A stretch of 64,000 nt of DNA from Karalla daura (GCA_029224185.1 CM055191.1:19729760-19793759); one strand, 5' to 3'; counted from the first letter of the stretch, positions 25,147 through 38,768 are shown. Made by a program: numbers and translations. The notes: generated from the sequence alone by a model not told the origin.

Positions 25147-28100
25147 CACACAACAGACACAAACAGCCTTTTTCCCATGCATGGAACTATTGTCTGCTTC
25201 ATATGCGCAAACTCTGCATTGTTGCACATCTTGTGGCTCACAGGTCAAAAGAAAAGTTAGATTTACTCATTAGTTCTTACTTATAATGGGATTTAGAGAG
25301 AAATATTTGTGTTCCTCTGTTGCCTGCTGATACCATCTTTGGATCGAGGTAATTGGATCCTCTGTAGTCAACTGAATGATGATTGTGAGCTCTCTTATTA
25401 AGCGGGAAGAGAAAATTGAAGACTCCATGCGGTTACATGCTCTTTGTTGAACGAGGGACGTTTTCCTTGCTCATTAATTTCTTAACTCCCTTTTCAAATG
25501 TTTGTTCCATTGCTCTTTCTCCATGGCAAGACGCTTTACTCTGGAGTACTCCATCTCGCCTGCGTTTCACTTATTTTGTACCCGACATGAAAATTGGAAA
25601 ATATATCTTCTAATCCCCTTTTTTATTTTATTCATGGCTTTGATATGTTACCTAGTTCATATGATTGATTGGTTGAGGGGGTGATGAAATCGTAGTAATA
25701 GAAGTCATTAAGCTGCTGGGGATCTAATATTACCAATCTGCTAGCCCCTGAAAGATCCATCAATAGGTGAGATATTTTCTCGCAGAAAGGGGGGTGACAC
25801 ATTTAACATATTTCAATAACGTAATTTTCATGTGGGGCAGGTCAGGCTGTGAGTACAAAGGGCAATAGTGTTGGAGTGTGTGAGTTGAATCGGGGCGTAT
25901 GCTAAGCAAATCAATAAAACATTAAAGGCAGCATGCAGAGAGCAGCCCATTTGGTACCTGTCTGCCAAGGGCAATGGTCTAGCCACTCAGAGAAGAGAGA
26001 AGGATTGGAGTTGCTGGGCTTGAGGAATGCTCTGGCACTAACATAATTGGAAGGTAGTTGCCTTATGACTGCAAATTGGGTTTTTGCGCTTCATCAATAG
26101 GCATTTTGACAAGCAGCGTCCATCACGGCGCATCTCACTCTTGCCACGCGGAGCAGAGAAAGAAGTGTCTCAATAATTACATTAAATCTCTTGCTCTCAC
26201 CCACCCCCAGCAACCTCCTTTATTGTTGAACAAGGAAAGCAATATGGTATAATTAGGTTTGATTGGGATGGTGGTGGTGGAAAACGAGGGAGGAGGGGTT
26301 GCTTGATACGTTTCCGGTGAAATTTTCAGATGAGTGAAGTTACCATAGCGACATGCATCTGTGTCCTCCAGTGCGTAAAGAATAAAGCAAGACGCATGGA
26401 CAGGTAGGACAACGCAGAGCATCGGTTAACTGAGAGCACGCCAGGCATATTGGCATTGACCTGCTGTGATAGATGTGCTAATGGGGCCTAAACGCAGGAG
26501 TGCAGATGACCTGCTGCAGAGATTATGTGCAGTGTTTCACCTGTGAGTTGTTAGGTCAAAATATGTCAGCACAGAGGTTTGCACGTGTTGAGTTCTTCAC
26601 CTGGCAGCAAAACAAACACCTATATTCCAGTAAGTCTGTAAGTACGCCTTTTCAGACTGTTTAAGGTGGTTTTAGTAAGCGAATGGACCTGAAACTGTGA
26701 AAGTGAAAGGAAGAAAATGGTTTGTAATTAGCACAATACAGAAAGTGGAGTTTGTGAACATACCAGCAGATAATAGATGAAATCTTCACCCCCAATTGAA
26801 TTAAATCATTCTGTTTTTGTCCTGACCCATGCTGCAGTTTGCACAGTTCGGTTTTTGCACATTTTCACCGAGAGGTTAGTCAATAAGGCATCACTGCTTA
26901 ACCCCAAGCGTTTTCTAAAAGAGCGGCAGTGGCAACCGGCGCAATCACTGGGAGACAACCCTGGTCATTGAAAAGGTCAAGATGTCACGAACCCTACTCC
27001 AGTAACTTTGGAGGACAAGCATGCAATACAGTCAGACACGGTGCTTCACATTCGGCACGAGTGACAGGACATGGTTGTTGACAGGAAAAAAACTGTCGCT
27101 CCACTATCATCATCATTATTGCTGCCTGCACCCACTCATGAGACCCACAGCTGAACTCAACACGTTAACACAGCCAGCAGGGTGAGGAAAAGTGGGTTCA
27201 TCAGAGTAAATTATAATACACTGAGATGTAACCCTGGAGCTGAGCAGTACAGACTGAGCTGTGACAGCCGATCAGAAGACAGCTCTCTAATAGATATAAT
27301 TCTCCACACAGCATCTGACTGGCCACTATCACTGCTGATGTCACATATCAGCAAAGCACCCATGGTGTTAAAGATGAGAAATCAGCTTTAAAGACTTGAG
27401 CAGATTTCTCTTCCTCTTGAAAGCACAGGATGTAGAATTGCATTGGTAAGTGGGAATGTTTCAATTTAAGTGTCCACAGGGGGGTTGAGGTTTAAGGTGC
27501 CAGTGTTTCGAACAAGACGGATATGAGGGTGGGTGGAATTCATCGTGGAAAACATGGATTTCTTGTTGATGGGTCTGTCACATAATTAAGGCAGAAGAAG
27601 GAGAAGGTAAAAAAGAAACAGCTATGACAAACAGGCAAAGCAGTCGATCCTTGTGTTGAAGTGCAGGGTTATCCACATATTGTCTGGAGTGCAATGAGCC
27701 CCCTCGTCTTTGTGTCTGCTTCCTATAAACACAGAACTGGAAAAATAAAACAACAGGAAGTGTATGACAGAACAGCTCTGTTTGGTGTACGGTTTGATGT
27801 GTCATCACATTCAGTTTATGGATGTTTCAGCCCTTGTTTTTGTTTTGAAATAGTGTAAACTTTTTTGCAAGAGATGTACACAGATAAGTGGATGTTTGGA
27901 TTGCTGCTTGTTTAGTCATCCTAGTGTCTGTTATTGCAGTTATAATGACAGGCAATAATTGCAAATATCATTTTCATTATGGCACTGCAGAGAGATGAAG
28001 ATCTTGATCGCTGGTGTGCAATGATGGTAGTTAGAGGACCGCTGAGTGTGATATTGTGTCGCTGACTCCTTAAATAACTTCTGAAATTAGACTCCATTTG

Positions 28101-30487
28101 TTAAATAAAGGAGCATGAAAAACTAGGTCTGTCCTCCTCGCTGTCATGCATCAGGTTTCATAAAATCTCACATGGCTGCCAATGCCACGTGTGATTTTCC
28201 TGAGCAGGAATCGTCTGAAAGTAAAAACAATTATCCTGCTATTTTGGAGGCATATTTCTTTAAAATTGGACAGTCTGGGGATCTGTAATAAACCTAAGTG
28301 CAGGAATGAAGAAAAAGCTCCTTTTAAAGCCGTCCACCTTGGGGAGCGTGCCACTGGAAATCCTCTGGCTCTTTTTAATACATCAAAGCAGCAAATTAAT
28401 CCTGAATACAACACATGTACAGGCAGGTAAATGAAGACAAAGCCACAGTGGACCGAGGCTATATGCCTCTTATTACAGGCTGCTGATAAACTCCACCTCA
28501 AACCTTACAAATGGCTTATTGGGAGGTGTGGGAGAAACTTATTCTTAATAAGGCTGTCACTTCACAAGGGAGGTGTAAGCGGGAGAAAAATGGAGGTAAG
28601 AACACAAACACAGTCTTTACACATACCGCTAGTGCTCTCGTGCAGGATCTTCCCAAACAAAGCAATATAAATCTTATACTTCACTGTCATACAAGGAAGA
28701 ATAATTTAGCATTGGTTAAATCATTAAAGCAAGAAAAGATGAAGAGGGCATCACTTTTCCACTTAGCCCTCCAAAAACTACCAACATAAATCCTCCTTGT
28801 TTGTCTCTGCTCTTGCTGTGACTAAGCTCTTGCTCATTGTCACGACAAAGAAAGGCGAAGCGAGTGTTTTGCTAGATTATGGTTTCGGAGCAAGGACTCA
28901 CGAGCGGCTGACATGAGGCTCCAGGACATCAGAAAGTGTCATCTGGCTCCTAATTGCAGTTATTATTCAGTTTTAATTGTTGCATGATGGGGATCAGCGG
29001 GTACTTCTCTAATAAGGGATGTGCAACCCACATTTAATGCTACAACAAACAAAGAAAAGATCCTCAATGTATCATCCCGTCAGCACGGTCAAAACAGCTG
29101 CACCTTTGAAAAACATTTTTAAGCAACTAGTCAAACCAAATTTTGAAAAATTACATGCAATTTGTGATATGATTAAGTCAATGAAACTATAGGAAACATG
29201 GCTTTTAGCCATATTTGTTGTGCCATGAGACAAGAAGGTGAAGAATAATGTATAGATTAGTCCTAATAACGTTTACTATCGGTAGTCTTGCAAGCTGTCT
29301 GAGTTTCTTACTTAATCCAGATTTGTTCCAGCGTATTTACCAGAAACTGAATGGCGTAATCACAAATTGTGTCTGTCTGTGTGTCTGTGTGTCAGCCAGT
29401 GAGAACACGTCCAACCCGCACCCATCAGACCCAACCACACTGAACCACTGATATGATTATATGCCTGGTTTCCAGTAAAATAGCCCAGCAAGTTTACATG
29501 TATGTAATAAAATCTTCTCAAAGACAAAAAAGCATCAGGTTTGATGTTGTCACTGTGGAACCAGAGCGAGACATTTTTGTGTGACACAGTCATCAAAATA
29601 AAGTACAGAACTCTGTGACACATAATCATGTGCATGTTTGCTGTTAGTGATGTGAAGTCAGAGAGAAAAACTCACATAATTCCCAGAGGTTCGATGACGT
29701 TTTTTAGTGAGGGTGCAAGAGTATTTTTTAAAGACTGACTGACAAACATGACATGCCCTAAGTAAATGTTTGGATCAACCAGTCGAGCTGTATTTGAGAA
29801 CTGTGTATACAGTAAAAGTCCATATTCTGGCAGATTATTAAACTACTCCAAAAGGTTAAAACAAATGGGCAAAGTGAGTTCCCATAATTGAATTCAATAC
29901 AAACATCTGACTTACTGTTATTTCTGACTTAATTCACCGCAGCGTCAAACGTGAGTCTCTCATGACGGAGCTGCGTGACATATTTTGCATGCCCGTGCAG
30001 CTTAGGTGACATATTTCATTCCGTGCCGGGCTGAAAGACAGTGTAATCCCCCAGAGATGACTTCCTTTTGATAGCCAGCTCTGAAAGCTTCCTGTCACTT
30101 AGTGCGCTTTGACAGCATCATCACGGCGACAATCGATCCGTCCCCTTGACTCTGCATTATTAAGATGACAATTGTGTGCGTGGGCGTGTGTTGCGCACGT
30201 CCCCACTGTAATGCATGTCTCAGATCCATTATAACCCGATTAGATTCCCCTCTCCTGGAAGTGCTGCTCTGTGACAGAGAGCATAATCTTTAATGGAATT
30301 TGTGTGAAATTAAATTATACGAGCATCAATAAACATAACATAATTCAGAAGAGTAAATGGGCTTAATTTATTGGATGGGCAGGCGTAATGGCACCGGTGT
30401 GTGTGGAATGAAGACGTCAGGGAGACAGGTTGGAAACAGCAGGGTAAAAGAGGCCTGACAAATACATCATCTGTGTGTATGCGTGCA
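25143..30487. other. intergenic; several candidate noncoding elements
   Basis: No supported exon. Repeat-free, TAAT-rich blocks at about 25,300-25,460, 25,680-26,000, 28,440-28,600 and 30,100-30,420 look constrained. The last includes TTTAATGGAATT, AAATTAAATTATACG and GGCTTAATTTATTGG, typical of developmental homeodomain-bound elements. Conservation cannot be tested here. Confidence 0.3.
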
Positions 30488-30511
30488 TGTGTGTATCTGT
30501 GTGTGTGTGTA

Positions 30512-30551
<40 letters not shown>

Positions 30552-30895
30552 TTTGTATGTTATCAAACCTGACACTTTAAGTGAGAACGATAAATGTTAA
30601 CGATGAGGCATAGCCGGGTCTTCCCTGTTCTTACTGTTCAGAGGGTGGGTGTGTGTGTGTGTGTGTGCGCGTGTGTGTGTGTGTGTGTGCGTGCGTGCAT
30701 GAGCGAGTGTGTTCAATATTCTACAGCAAGAATTTGGAACAGCAGGAATCTGGCAGATTCTTCATCCACATGAGTGGGTAAAGAAAGTTCAACCTTTTAT
30801 TAGAGAGGACTGTAATTTAATGGGCAGGGTGCACACATGGACTGAGAGAGTCGAGCGAGAGATGAAGACAGAGGGTGGCGAGGGAGGAGGAAGAC

Positions 30896-30941
<46 letters not shown>
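30488..30941 (+). repeat. cluster of (GT)n(GA)n, (GT)n and (GA)n arrays
   Basis: Three arrays within 455 bases: GT then GA at about 30489-30548, GT with CG interruptions at about 30647-30700, and GA at about 30894-30941. Reading frames across them are repeat translation. Confidence 0.95.
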
Positions 30942-30944
<3 letters not shown>

Positions 30945-31701
30945 TTACATTGAGAGACAAATAAAAAGATAGCATGAAAGTACCAAGATGGAGATGGAGT
31001 CGGATGGAAAAGGAGGGGGTGAAAATGGTGCGGTGAAAAGACATTCAGAGACCGGTCGAAAAAGAATGGGCTGAAGTGTGTGTATGTGTGTCTTCAAAGG
31101 AAGATTTGATGGAGTGGCTCTGCAGCTGTAACAGTCAAGTGTTTGATTGCCCAGGCGGGAATTGTGTGAGGTTGTCATTTTGCATCTTAACCTTTTCGGG
31201 GGAGCTTTTCTTTTTTTGGGTGGGAGGTTAATAATCAAAAATGATCTGCTTCACTAGAGCAGATAAATAGTGTCAAACACAGCTGGGACAGAGAGGGGCT
31301 GACTGGCCACCACAGAGCTAAATTGATGGTTGTAGCTGCAGAGGAGACGGAGGGAAAAAAAAGGGCCCCCTCACTCTACTGTATGACATGAATAGACTTC
31401 TAGGTGTCGCTTTTTTTTTTTCTGCTCCGTCGTTTTTGTGACGAGCCACAGTCAGAAGCCAGGAGGTGCAAATGTAAAGTGTGTGTCACCCGGGACGTGG
31501 GAGCGAGCTGCAGCTGAACTGACAGAGTGCTTTTACAGCAGCTTTTCAGTTTACAATCTGAGAGGTTTGACATTTTTATTCATTATTTCTTTTCCTTTCA
31601 GTCGGGGTGTGTGTATTTAAGAATCGCTTGCCACAGTGTTGACTCCGCGAGAGGGATTATGTCATAGTCAGACACATACACTCACCCGCACTCACCCGCG
31701 T
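30942..31701. other. intergenic, nothing recognised
   Basis: Unique sequence with a T run at about 31411-31421. No gene, RNA or further repeat that I can support. Confidence 0.5.
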
Positions 31702-31760
31702 GCACACACACACACACGCACACACACATGTACAAACGCACACACACACACACACACACA
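31702..31760 (+). repeat. interrupted (CA)n microsatellite
   Basis: Two CA arrays separated by an ATGTACAAACG interruption. Confidence 0.95.
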
Positions 31761-31977
31761 GTAAGACAGAAAAAGGCTCAAGCTGTTGAAGACATATGTC
31801 ATTGTCACATTTTTTTCTCCTCCTCCATCTAGAAGGTCTGACTGTTTTTGAAAGATATACTGTCCACAAAAGCCTCTTCTTCTTTATCCAATAAATCTGT
31901 TTGTGTGGCGGATAAAAGGAGATAGACTGAGAGGAAAAGAAAAGCAACTCACTTTACTTTATCATCTTTCACTCAGC

Positions 31978-32062
31978 AGCCCTCCCTCCCTTCCTCCCTC
32001 CCTCCCTCCCTCCCTCCCTCCCTCCCTCCCTCCCCCATGTCCTCCTTCCCTCCCTCCCCCTC
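31978..32062 (+). repeat. (CCCT)n pyrimidine tract
   Basis: About 85 almost purely pyrimidine bases built from CCCT/CCTC units. The minus strand therefore carries regularly spaced GGG runs. Confidence 0.95.
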
Positions 32063-32186
32063 AGGCCCTCGCTCCGGCACCAGATTTGTGGCCATAATCG
32101 TGGATAACTTACAGTATAATCTTGTTTGTTCCTTTCTTAAATGGAGCGATAACATCTCTCCGGATCATGAGTGGAAAGGCGGCAGG

Positions 32187-32238
32187 AGGGGTCGGGGAGG
32201 TGGCAGGGGGGGCATTGGGAGGAGGGGAGAGGTGGGGA
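32187..32238 (+). other. G-quadruplex-prone segment
   Basis: The plus strand carries closely spaced G runs: GGGG, GGGG, a run of seven G, GGG, GGGG and then GGGG just beyond. Loops are short enough for an intramolecular quadruplex. Confidence 0.6.
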
Positions 32239-32360
32239 AGGATAGAGGCTGTTGCACCTCTTTTCTTTATGTGGAAATCCTATAGCAGTGGCGTTTATGA
32301 CCAGCTGCCTTACTGCCTCCACTTCAGGATTTACAAACCCCCCCTCCACTCACACCCCCA

Positions 32361-32398
32361 CGCACACACACACACACACACACACTCACAGACACACA
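32361..32398 (+). repeat. (CA)n microsatellite
   Basis: CA array with CG and CT interruptions. Confidence 0.9.
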
Positions 32399-35300
32399 TC
32401 AACGCCATGTAGGCACAGTGTTATCTGGAGAAAGGACAATAATAAATATCAGCCATATAAGAGGTCAGCAAAGGTCGATCGGTGAGGAAGATCCCCTGTC
32501 ATAATTTGTTTAAGCGCCTGCATCCAATAGATGTTTTGGGAATTGTCCGTGTGTGTGTATGTGTGTGCTGGGGTTTGAGGAGGTTAATGCAAACAGTTCA
32601 TTATTTGGTAAAGTGAAATGGGTTTTTGTTTAGATCAGTCACAGCCGCGAGAGCTCTCCGTGACACTGCCATATAAACTGGGTTAGAAAATCCTTACTGT
32701 GAGCAACACATCTGTGATGACTGCCGATGTTTATCTTATCAAATACAGTGAAAATCAATTACGGAGGCTGAATCCCATAAACTGTGTTGTTAGTGCAACT
32801 TCTGACTTGTGTATGCTGGGAGCTGTAAATTTAAAAGGCCATGCACTTAAAGGTAATATGGTTTACGATGACAGACTGGAGATCGGGAAATATCGTACTT
32901 GTCACTTTGATCTTTGTCCTGCATCTTTATTTCTGTCTCTCAGTTTTATAAAGTAAAAGAATAAAGCTAGTGTGATAAAGCGGTAGCGTTATCTGAGGCC
33001 ACATTTACTTTCATAACCTTATCACAGTACAAATTTAACAATATGACTCGTGACAACAGCAATGCAGACACACTGCATTGCACTGAGCGTTTATACTGTA
33101 AATGCTGTGTGATTTTGTTGCTGTCCAGCAACAACACATATAACAGAATGAAAGCCTCTACTTCTCAAGTTATTCTCCCATTCTACAAGTTATTTCATCA
33201 TTTGAAAAATAATGTCACAAAGCCGAAAACATGATTTTTTTATGTGAGGAAAAAAAACATTACACAGGATAATGAAAAATCTGTTATTTCAAGAAGTCAG
33301 GCAATTTTTTCAATGACATCACACCTACCGTATATATGAAAACATGCATAAAATCCTTATGCAGATTCTTAAAGACCTTTATCCCTGTGTTTTGTCACCT
33401 TCAACAAACCTAAGTAAACTTAACTTGCTACTGGTATTACTTGCTACAAGCTCAGGTCTTGTCTCGCATTTACTGCAGCCAGTTATTTGTGGCCGTGTTC
33501 CTGGGAGGACCAGAACAAGTGCATGGACAGCAGCTCCAGGTACAAGAGGACAGCTCTGAGATGCCGATCCCTCACAGGAGAGCTAAACATACGCCTTGTT
33601 AATTATTTAAAAGGCTGCGTAGGTCCAGGAGCTCCACTGATAAAACAGATCAGAGACGTCAGGCCAGAGCTGTGATAAAGAAGACCCCGGTGTTGCGTCT
33701 GCCTGCTTCCAGACCTTCCACAAGCAAACCTCTGCTGTGTTCAGGGTGTGGCTGATGGATGGGCCTGCATTTCCAGGCTCGGGAATCACCGGCCATACAC
33801 ACACCCCCATCCCCTATCTTTGCTGCACCCCACCCCCCACCCCCCTCGCTGCCTAACCCCTCTCCCCTTGGACAGGTGATACAAGTGTATATTTATTTAT
33901 TTCCTTTAATACTCTTCTTTATCTCCTTCATTGTTAGTAGGCCTGTGAGATTGATCAATATTTAATTTTCTGCGAGGAGCAGTGGGGAGGAATCAGTGCT
34001 GCAGTGACACTCAGGAAATCTTCCCCCACATGCCGGCTTTGCTCGCACATCCTCTGCTTTCCTCATCCTTCCCTCATCTCTTGTCTCATCCCATTGCTCT
34101 GTCTCCTTGACATCATCTCTTTCACACCTTCTTCCTGCTATTCTGTTAACCATTGTTTCTTCAAGCTGAACAAAAGCGCTTGTTAGCCCTGAACTGAGGG
34201 CTGGGGTTAACCTCTAATGTAATAAAGGATCATAAAGGCAACTGCTGTGCCCTCTTGCAGTAAGGCCTTGCTATGAACAGGGCCCTTCGGTGACCTTTGA
34301 TCCCATATGGTCATTGCCCAGTGCTTGGATGTGCCCTTTAATGAGCGAGCAGTCTAATCAATGGATCATTTTTCTCTCTGGAGACAGGGAGGTTCCGCTC
34401 TAAGCAAAGGAAGAGCACAAGGAAAAGAAGGCAGAAATAAAGGAACACTTGCTAAAAAGGTATTTTCTCTGTCCCCATCTGTATGTGCTGGTGGTTTTGG
34501 AAGATGCTGACACTTTGATGTGCCACAGCCACTTTGCAGAACCCTGAACTTGGATGCTATGTCTGTCAAAGTAAAGGATGAGCAGTGACAAAGCAAAAAC
34601 ACTGCAGCACTGTGGTTTGGAAATGAGAAATCGGAGGCCTGGCCCTGCCAATAAAGCCTTGAGACAACTGCTTAGTCAGGTTCAACTAATCATGTCCTTT
34701 CGTCAATGTATTTGAAGCAAGCAAATTGTCATCAGTGACAGAACCATTATTGTCTTGACCCTTGAGCCCTGTTTAATTAAGCCATACATTTGATTTAATA
34801 CCAGCAGATTCTAACCAGTCCTTTTATTTTTCGGCTTTGAAGACCGGAATGTCCCAAAAATTGTTGTTTATGTCAAGCAGCTTTTAAAGTTTTGATACAA
34901 ATCAGAGGCCAAGCTCACTTTAGGCATCAAAGGAGCAGACACGTGTTGCGGGAAAGAGGGTTTTTTTTTTTTTTTGCTTTCAGATGCCATTTTGCAAAAG
35001 AATGTTAAGTGGCTCTTAGTGGATTGATCACATTCTTGCAGTTACTGTAATAAAAGGATGAAGCATCTCTATTTCGCTGCTTGCATATCAGTGCCACCGT
35101 ACAGTAGATGATCATGAAAGGAAGCTGATAGTTTTGACTGCAGGCCATGGAGGCTTGCTCTAGATAGAGGGCAGTGCCACCACTGCTCTCATTATACCCC
35201 CCCTTCTCTTTGCCCCGCTTGGTAATCGCCACCAGAAGGGTGCAGGAATTTCTTAGCACATGCTGGTGGTTTCTGGCTCGTTTCAACCTCTGCTTCCCAT

Positions 35301-37455
35301 TGAGCAGCCAGGAATTTAAATTTTCATACAGGCTGAGGCGAAAGCGCTCTTGCAAAGTTGTCTCAGAACTTCTGGCTCGCTTTGAAATATCCCTGCAAAA
35401 GACTTTGAAATCAGGTGATAAAATGTTATCAGCAGAGCAAAAATAAAAGGGGGAGCTTGTCTTTTATAGGTCTTTGACTCTCTGTGAAGTGGCAGCAGCC
35501 AGTTTTAGCCCTGTCTATCTGTGATCCACATAGCTGACTAATAGTGTTGTGCAGCATGCACTCTCTGGGGCTTCAGGCCAGGTGTTGGTGTTAATGCGGG
35601 AGCCCTCACAACACCTGCCAGGGCCACTTCCAGCATCCACCCATACGTCTGCTCTGGCTTCTCTGCTTAACCAGCCTGACCTGCTTGCACTGAAAACTGT
35701 TGTACTTTAGAAATCATTACAAAATAATTCAGATTTCTCACATCTATATATATTTTTTCAGTGAGAAAGCATTGACATTTAGTCATAATTACAATCACAT
35801 GGCCTCATTTCCTCCTCATGCAACATTGTCAAATTATTAAAATGAGTGGTTTTAAGTTTCTTCCCCGAGGGCAGTGCTTTGATCCTTTGGACACCTGAAC
35901 TATTATCCCGTACGTCATGGTCTTCTTAAGTAACCCTGGAGTGTTTTCTGATCCAGTTCTCCCCCGGTAGGATGGCATGTCCACTGAGTCACTCAAATCA
36001 TATTAACACAACAAACATTCACTTACTCTGAATAAAAACATCCCACATGACTATAGATTATAAAGGAAAAAGAATAGCTCAAGATGCATGTCAGAGAAAA
36101 TCACAGTATACCTTTTATATTTGCATTTGATGAAAAACAATATTGTGGCCTGTATGACCTTATATGAACTCCCAGTAATGAACTCCCAGTTATCAGCCAA
36201 TTGTTTCATCACTTTATTCTCGTGGTCTTTATCATTTGTTCATAATGACTTGTGTGCATCAATACAAAGAAGGACTGTTAGCTTATCAGGCAGCTGCGAT
36301 GTGTTGCGAAATGATGGGAACTACCACACCTTTGATATTCCCAGAGGTGGTGTGATGTAGGTGACGTGATGAGTGTGGTGTGATCATGAGAGTGTAAAGC
36401 TTGTGGATATTGTTGTTCTGGGAGTTCCAATCATAACTTTCTGTGTAAGAGAAATTACTTCTCCCTCAGTGCACCAAAGATCCAGTCATGGACATTTCAA
36501 TTGTCATCAGTCTAAACTTGAGACAACTGAACGAATTCCATTGCTGCTGAGATTTGCTCCAAACTGCTTTTGACATTCTGCTGCGATGAGCCACATTGTT
36601 CCATCATATGTTAACATTTGATTGGTTGCAAAAACCTCTGAGGAGAAAAGGAGACACTTGAACTATGGCTGCCAAAGTGTCCTGTTCTCTGTGTGTCCTG
36701 GCACAGGACACTGTCCAAGTTGTCCACCCTAACTCTTCCTCTTATGGTCATGGTGTCTTTGGTGACTTTGGAGGAACAACGGAGCTGTTGGCCAATGAGG
36801 TGAAATGTTGAAGTGTAACAGCACAATGCTTCACCTAACAGACCATGAGAGGAGAAAGGGTCAGGAGTGAGACAGAAATCATTCACCCTCAAAATGACAG
36901 ATGTTTCCATGTATCAGATCATTTTCTGTGCTCCATAACTGGCCTTCTGGCTCTTTTTCTCAGGCGTTGCTACGTGACCCCCAGCAGCCACCACACACAG
37001 CTTTACAAGATGTTATGACCTCTTAAACAGTGGCACTCTAAAGTATTCCTCTCCTGCTCACTGGTCCACAGAGGCCAAGTTCTTGCCAGGGATTATCAAA
37101 GTTAACAGGATTTTAATGGGTCCGGGGAGACTGGTAAAGACCCTACCAGGGCCAGGTATTGCTGTTCTCCTGCTACCCTCTCGCTCCCTAATGCAGTCAG
37201 GCTGCACATCCAAGCTCCAGCTAAATAATAAACAGATGGCCACCACCAAATATAGCCATCCTCAGTTCAAACTACAAAGAGACCCCGAAATGAAATGATA
37301 GGGTATTAAAGGGGAGATACAATTTGCAGGTCAGAATGTAACGGTAACCCTTTGCTGTGGAAATTGAAAATTAACCTTTGGTGGCACTGAATTATTCACA
37401 GCTGATGTCGTACATGCACGGCAGGCATTTTTTGCTGTTGCAGAAAAAAAGCTGT
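32399..37455. other. intergenic; candidate noncoding elements near 34.7-35.4 kb
   Basis: No supported exon. A T run lies at about 34961-34975 and a tandem 14-mer at 36164-36191. Blocks at about 34,690-34,950 (TTTAATTAAGCC, CCATTATTGTCTTGAC) and 35,220-35,450 are repeat-free and element-like. The C-rich stretch at 33,790-33,870 is low complexity. Confidence 0.3.
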
Positions 37456-37473
37456 GGGGGGGGGGGGGGGGGG
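37456..37473 (+). repeat. G18 homopolymer
   Basis: Eighteen consecutive G. The true length is often uncertain in assemblies. Confidence 0.95.
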
Positions 37474-38683
37474 ATCGGCAGTGTTGTAGTTTGATTATAT
37501 TTATGACTCTAGGGGTTTTCTCTCATTTGTCTCTCCTCTTTAAGACTTATTGCAGCCAAGAAATTCAGGAGAGTCTGAGATGGCGCATTGAGGTTGCAGC
37601 AAGTGTAATGCCTTATAGTTTTGCAGCTCCCCTGGTCTAACACTTCATTCCCACCACATACCATTTACAAAGGAACAGTCCGTTTTTTGCGCCACTGGTC
37701 GTAAATCAGCGCTTTTCCGCGTGGCTATACAGCGTGAAGGCGAAATTTCCAGGTGATCGTGTTTGGAAAACAAAATGCCACTCATTTTTCATAGAATTAT
37801 GAAATCCCAAAACAAATGAGTCAAGGTCCAGTGTATTTTCCCTCCTGGATTAATGCATTTATACAAATAGCCTGGCCTCTTTTCACTGTTCCTTGGGCAT
37901 TAATCCATGCCCTAAACCCTCTCTGCAAGAAAAGGCTTATGATGCTAACCTTGTCATATTCAGCAGCTGTCAGCAAAATGGCCACTGTACCGGGCCAAGC
38001 TGGTAAAGTGGCCTATTCATTATCCTAATCTCATTAGTTAAGATCTGTTAAGTAGAGACCGGTTTTAATGCATGCTTTTCCCTTTTAATTATTGACCATA
38101 AATACATTGGAGTGCATTAGGGTCCTAGGGCGAAGAGCAGAGCAGCTCCTAATAGATTTGAGGACAAGCACATTATCTAAATGTACATATCTAACTAATC
38201 ATGCGCCAGCCACAGCCGTGTGCGCACTGTGACATCAATTGCAGTTTGACATCTGACCCCGGCTGCAGCCTCTCAGAGGTCCAGCCTCATAAAGCTCCAC
38301 TGTGGTCAGAAACGCAGAAAGAGGAGAAAAAGTGACGTCATGATTGCAGCAGGGCTCCAGAAACAGAGCCCCCGCTCTCTCTCTCGTTCTCTTTTTTTTC
38401 CCATAATGAGTAAGACTGTAGTGTTATTTCTGAACGCTAACAGATTATTTCTAAATTGCTCCACGGTTAATCATGTTACAGATTAAATCATTTGGGGATT
38501 AGCTCTGAATACATGAATAAGCGCTGTGCTGTGCCGTATGTCCGCCCGCATGCTGGCGATCTGATGTTGACGAGATTCAGGAGAGATAATGACAAGAAGT
38601 GGGGCTAGGAGGGGTTTCTTTTACTCCATTCTCCCTCTTCGTTTCTTTTTGTCACCTCTGCTTTCCATCTGTCTTATACAAGC
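37474..38683. other. intergenic; best candidate conserved noncoding region of the desert
   Basis: About 37,520-38,560 is repeat-free for a kilobase. It contains CTTTTAATTATTGACC, CTAACTAATCATGCGCC, TCACATTATC-type cores and CCATAATGAGTAAGAC, and has no convincing open frame. This combination is typical of vertebrate developmental enhancers, but I have no alignment. Confidence 0.35.
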
Positions 38684-38728
38684 TTTCTCTCTCTCTCTCT
38701 CTCTCTCTCCCTCCCTCCCTCCCTCTGC

Positions 38729-38766
<38 letters not shown>
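38684..38766 (+). repeat. (CT)n(CCCT)n...(CA)n compound microsatellite
   Basis: A CT array and CCCT units (to about 38725) are followed after GCAG by about 18 CA units. Confidence 0.95.

Positions 38767-38768
<2 letters not shown>

Noticed and set aside
30709..30972. Arg-Glu-rich 87-codon frame
   Set aside because: Its C-terminal half is translation of the GA microsatellite; the rest has no family features.
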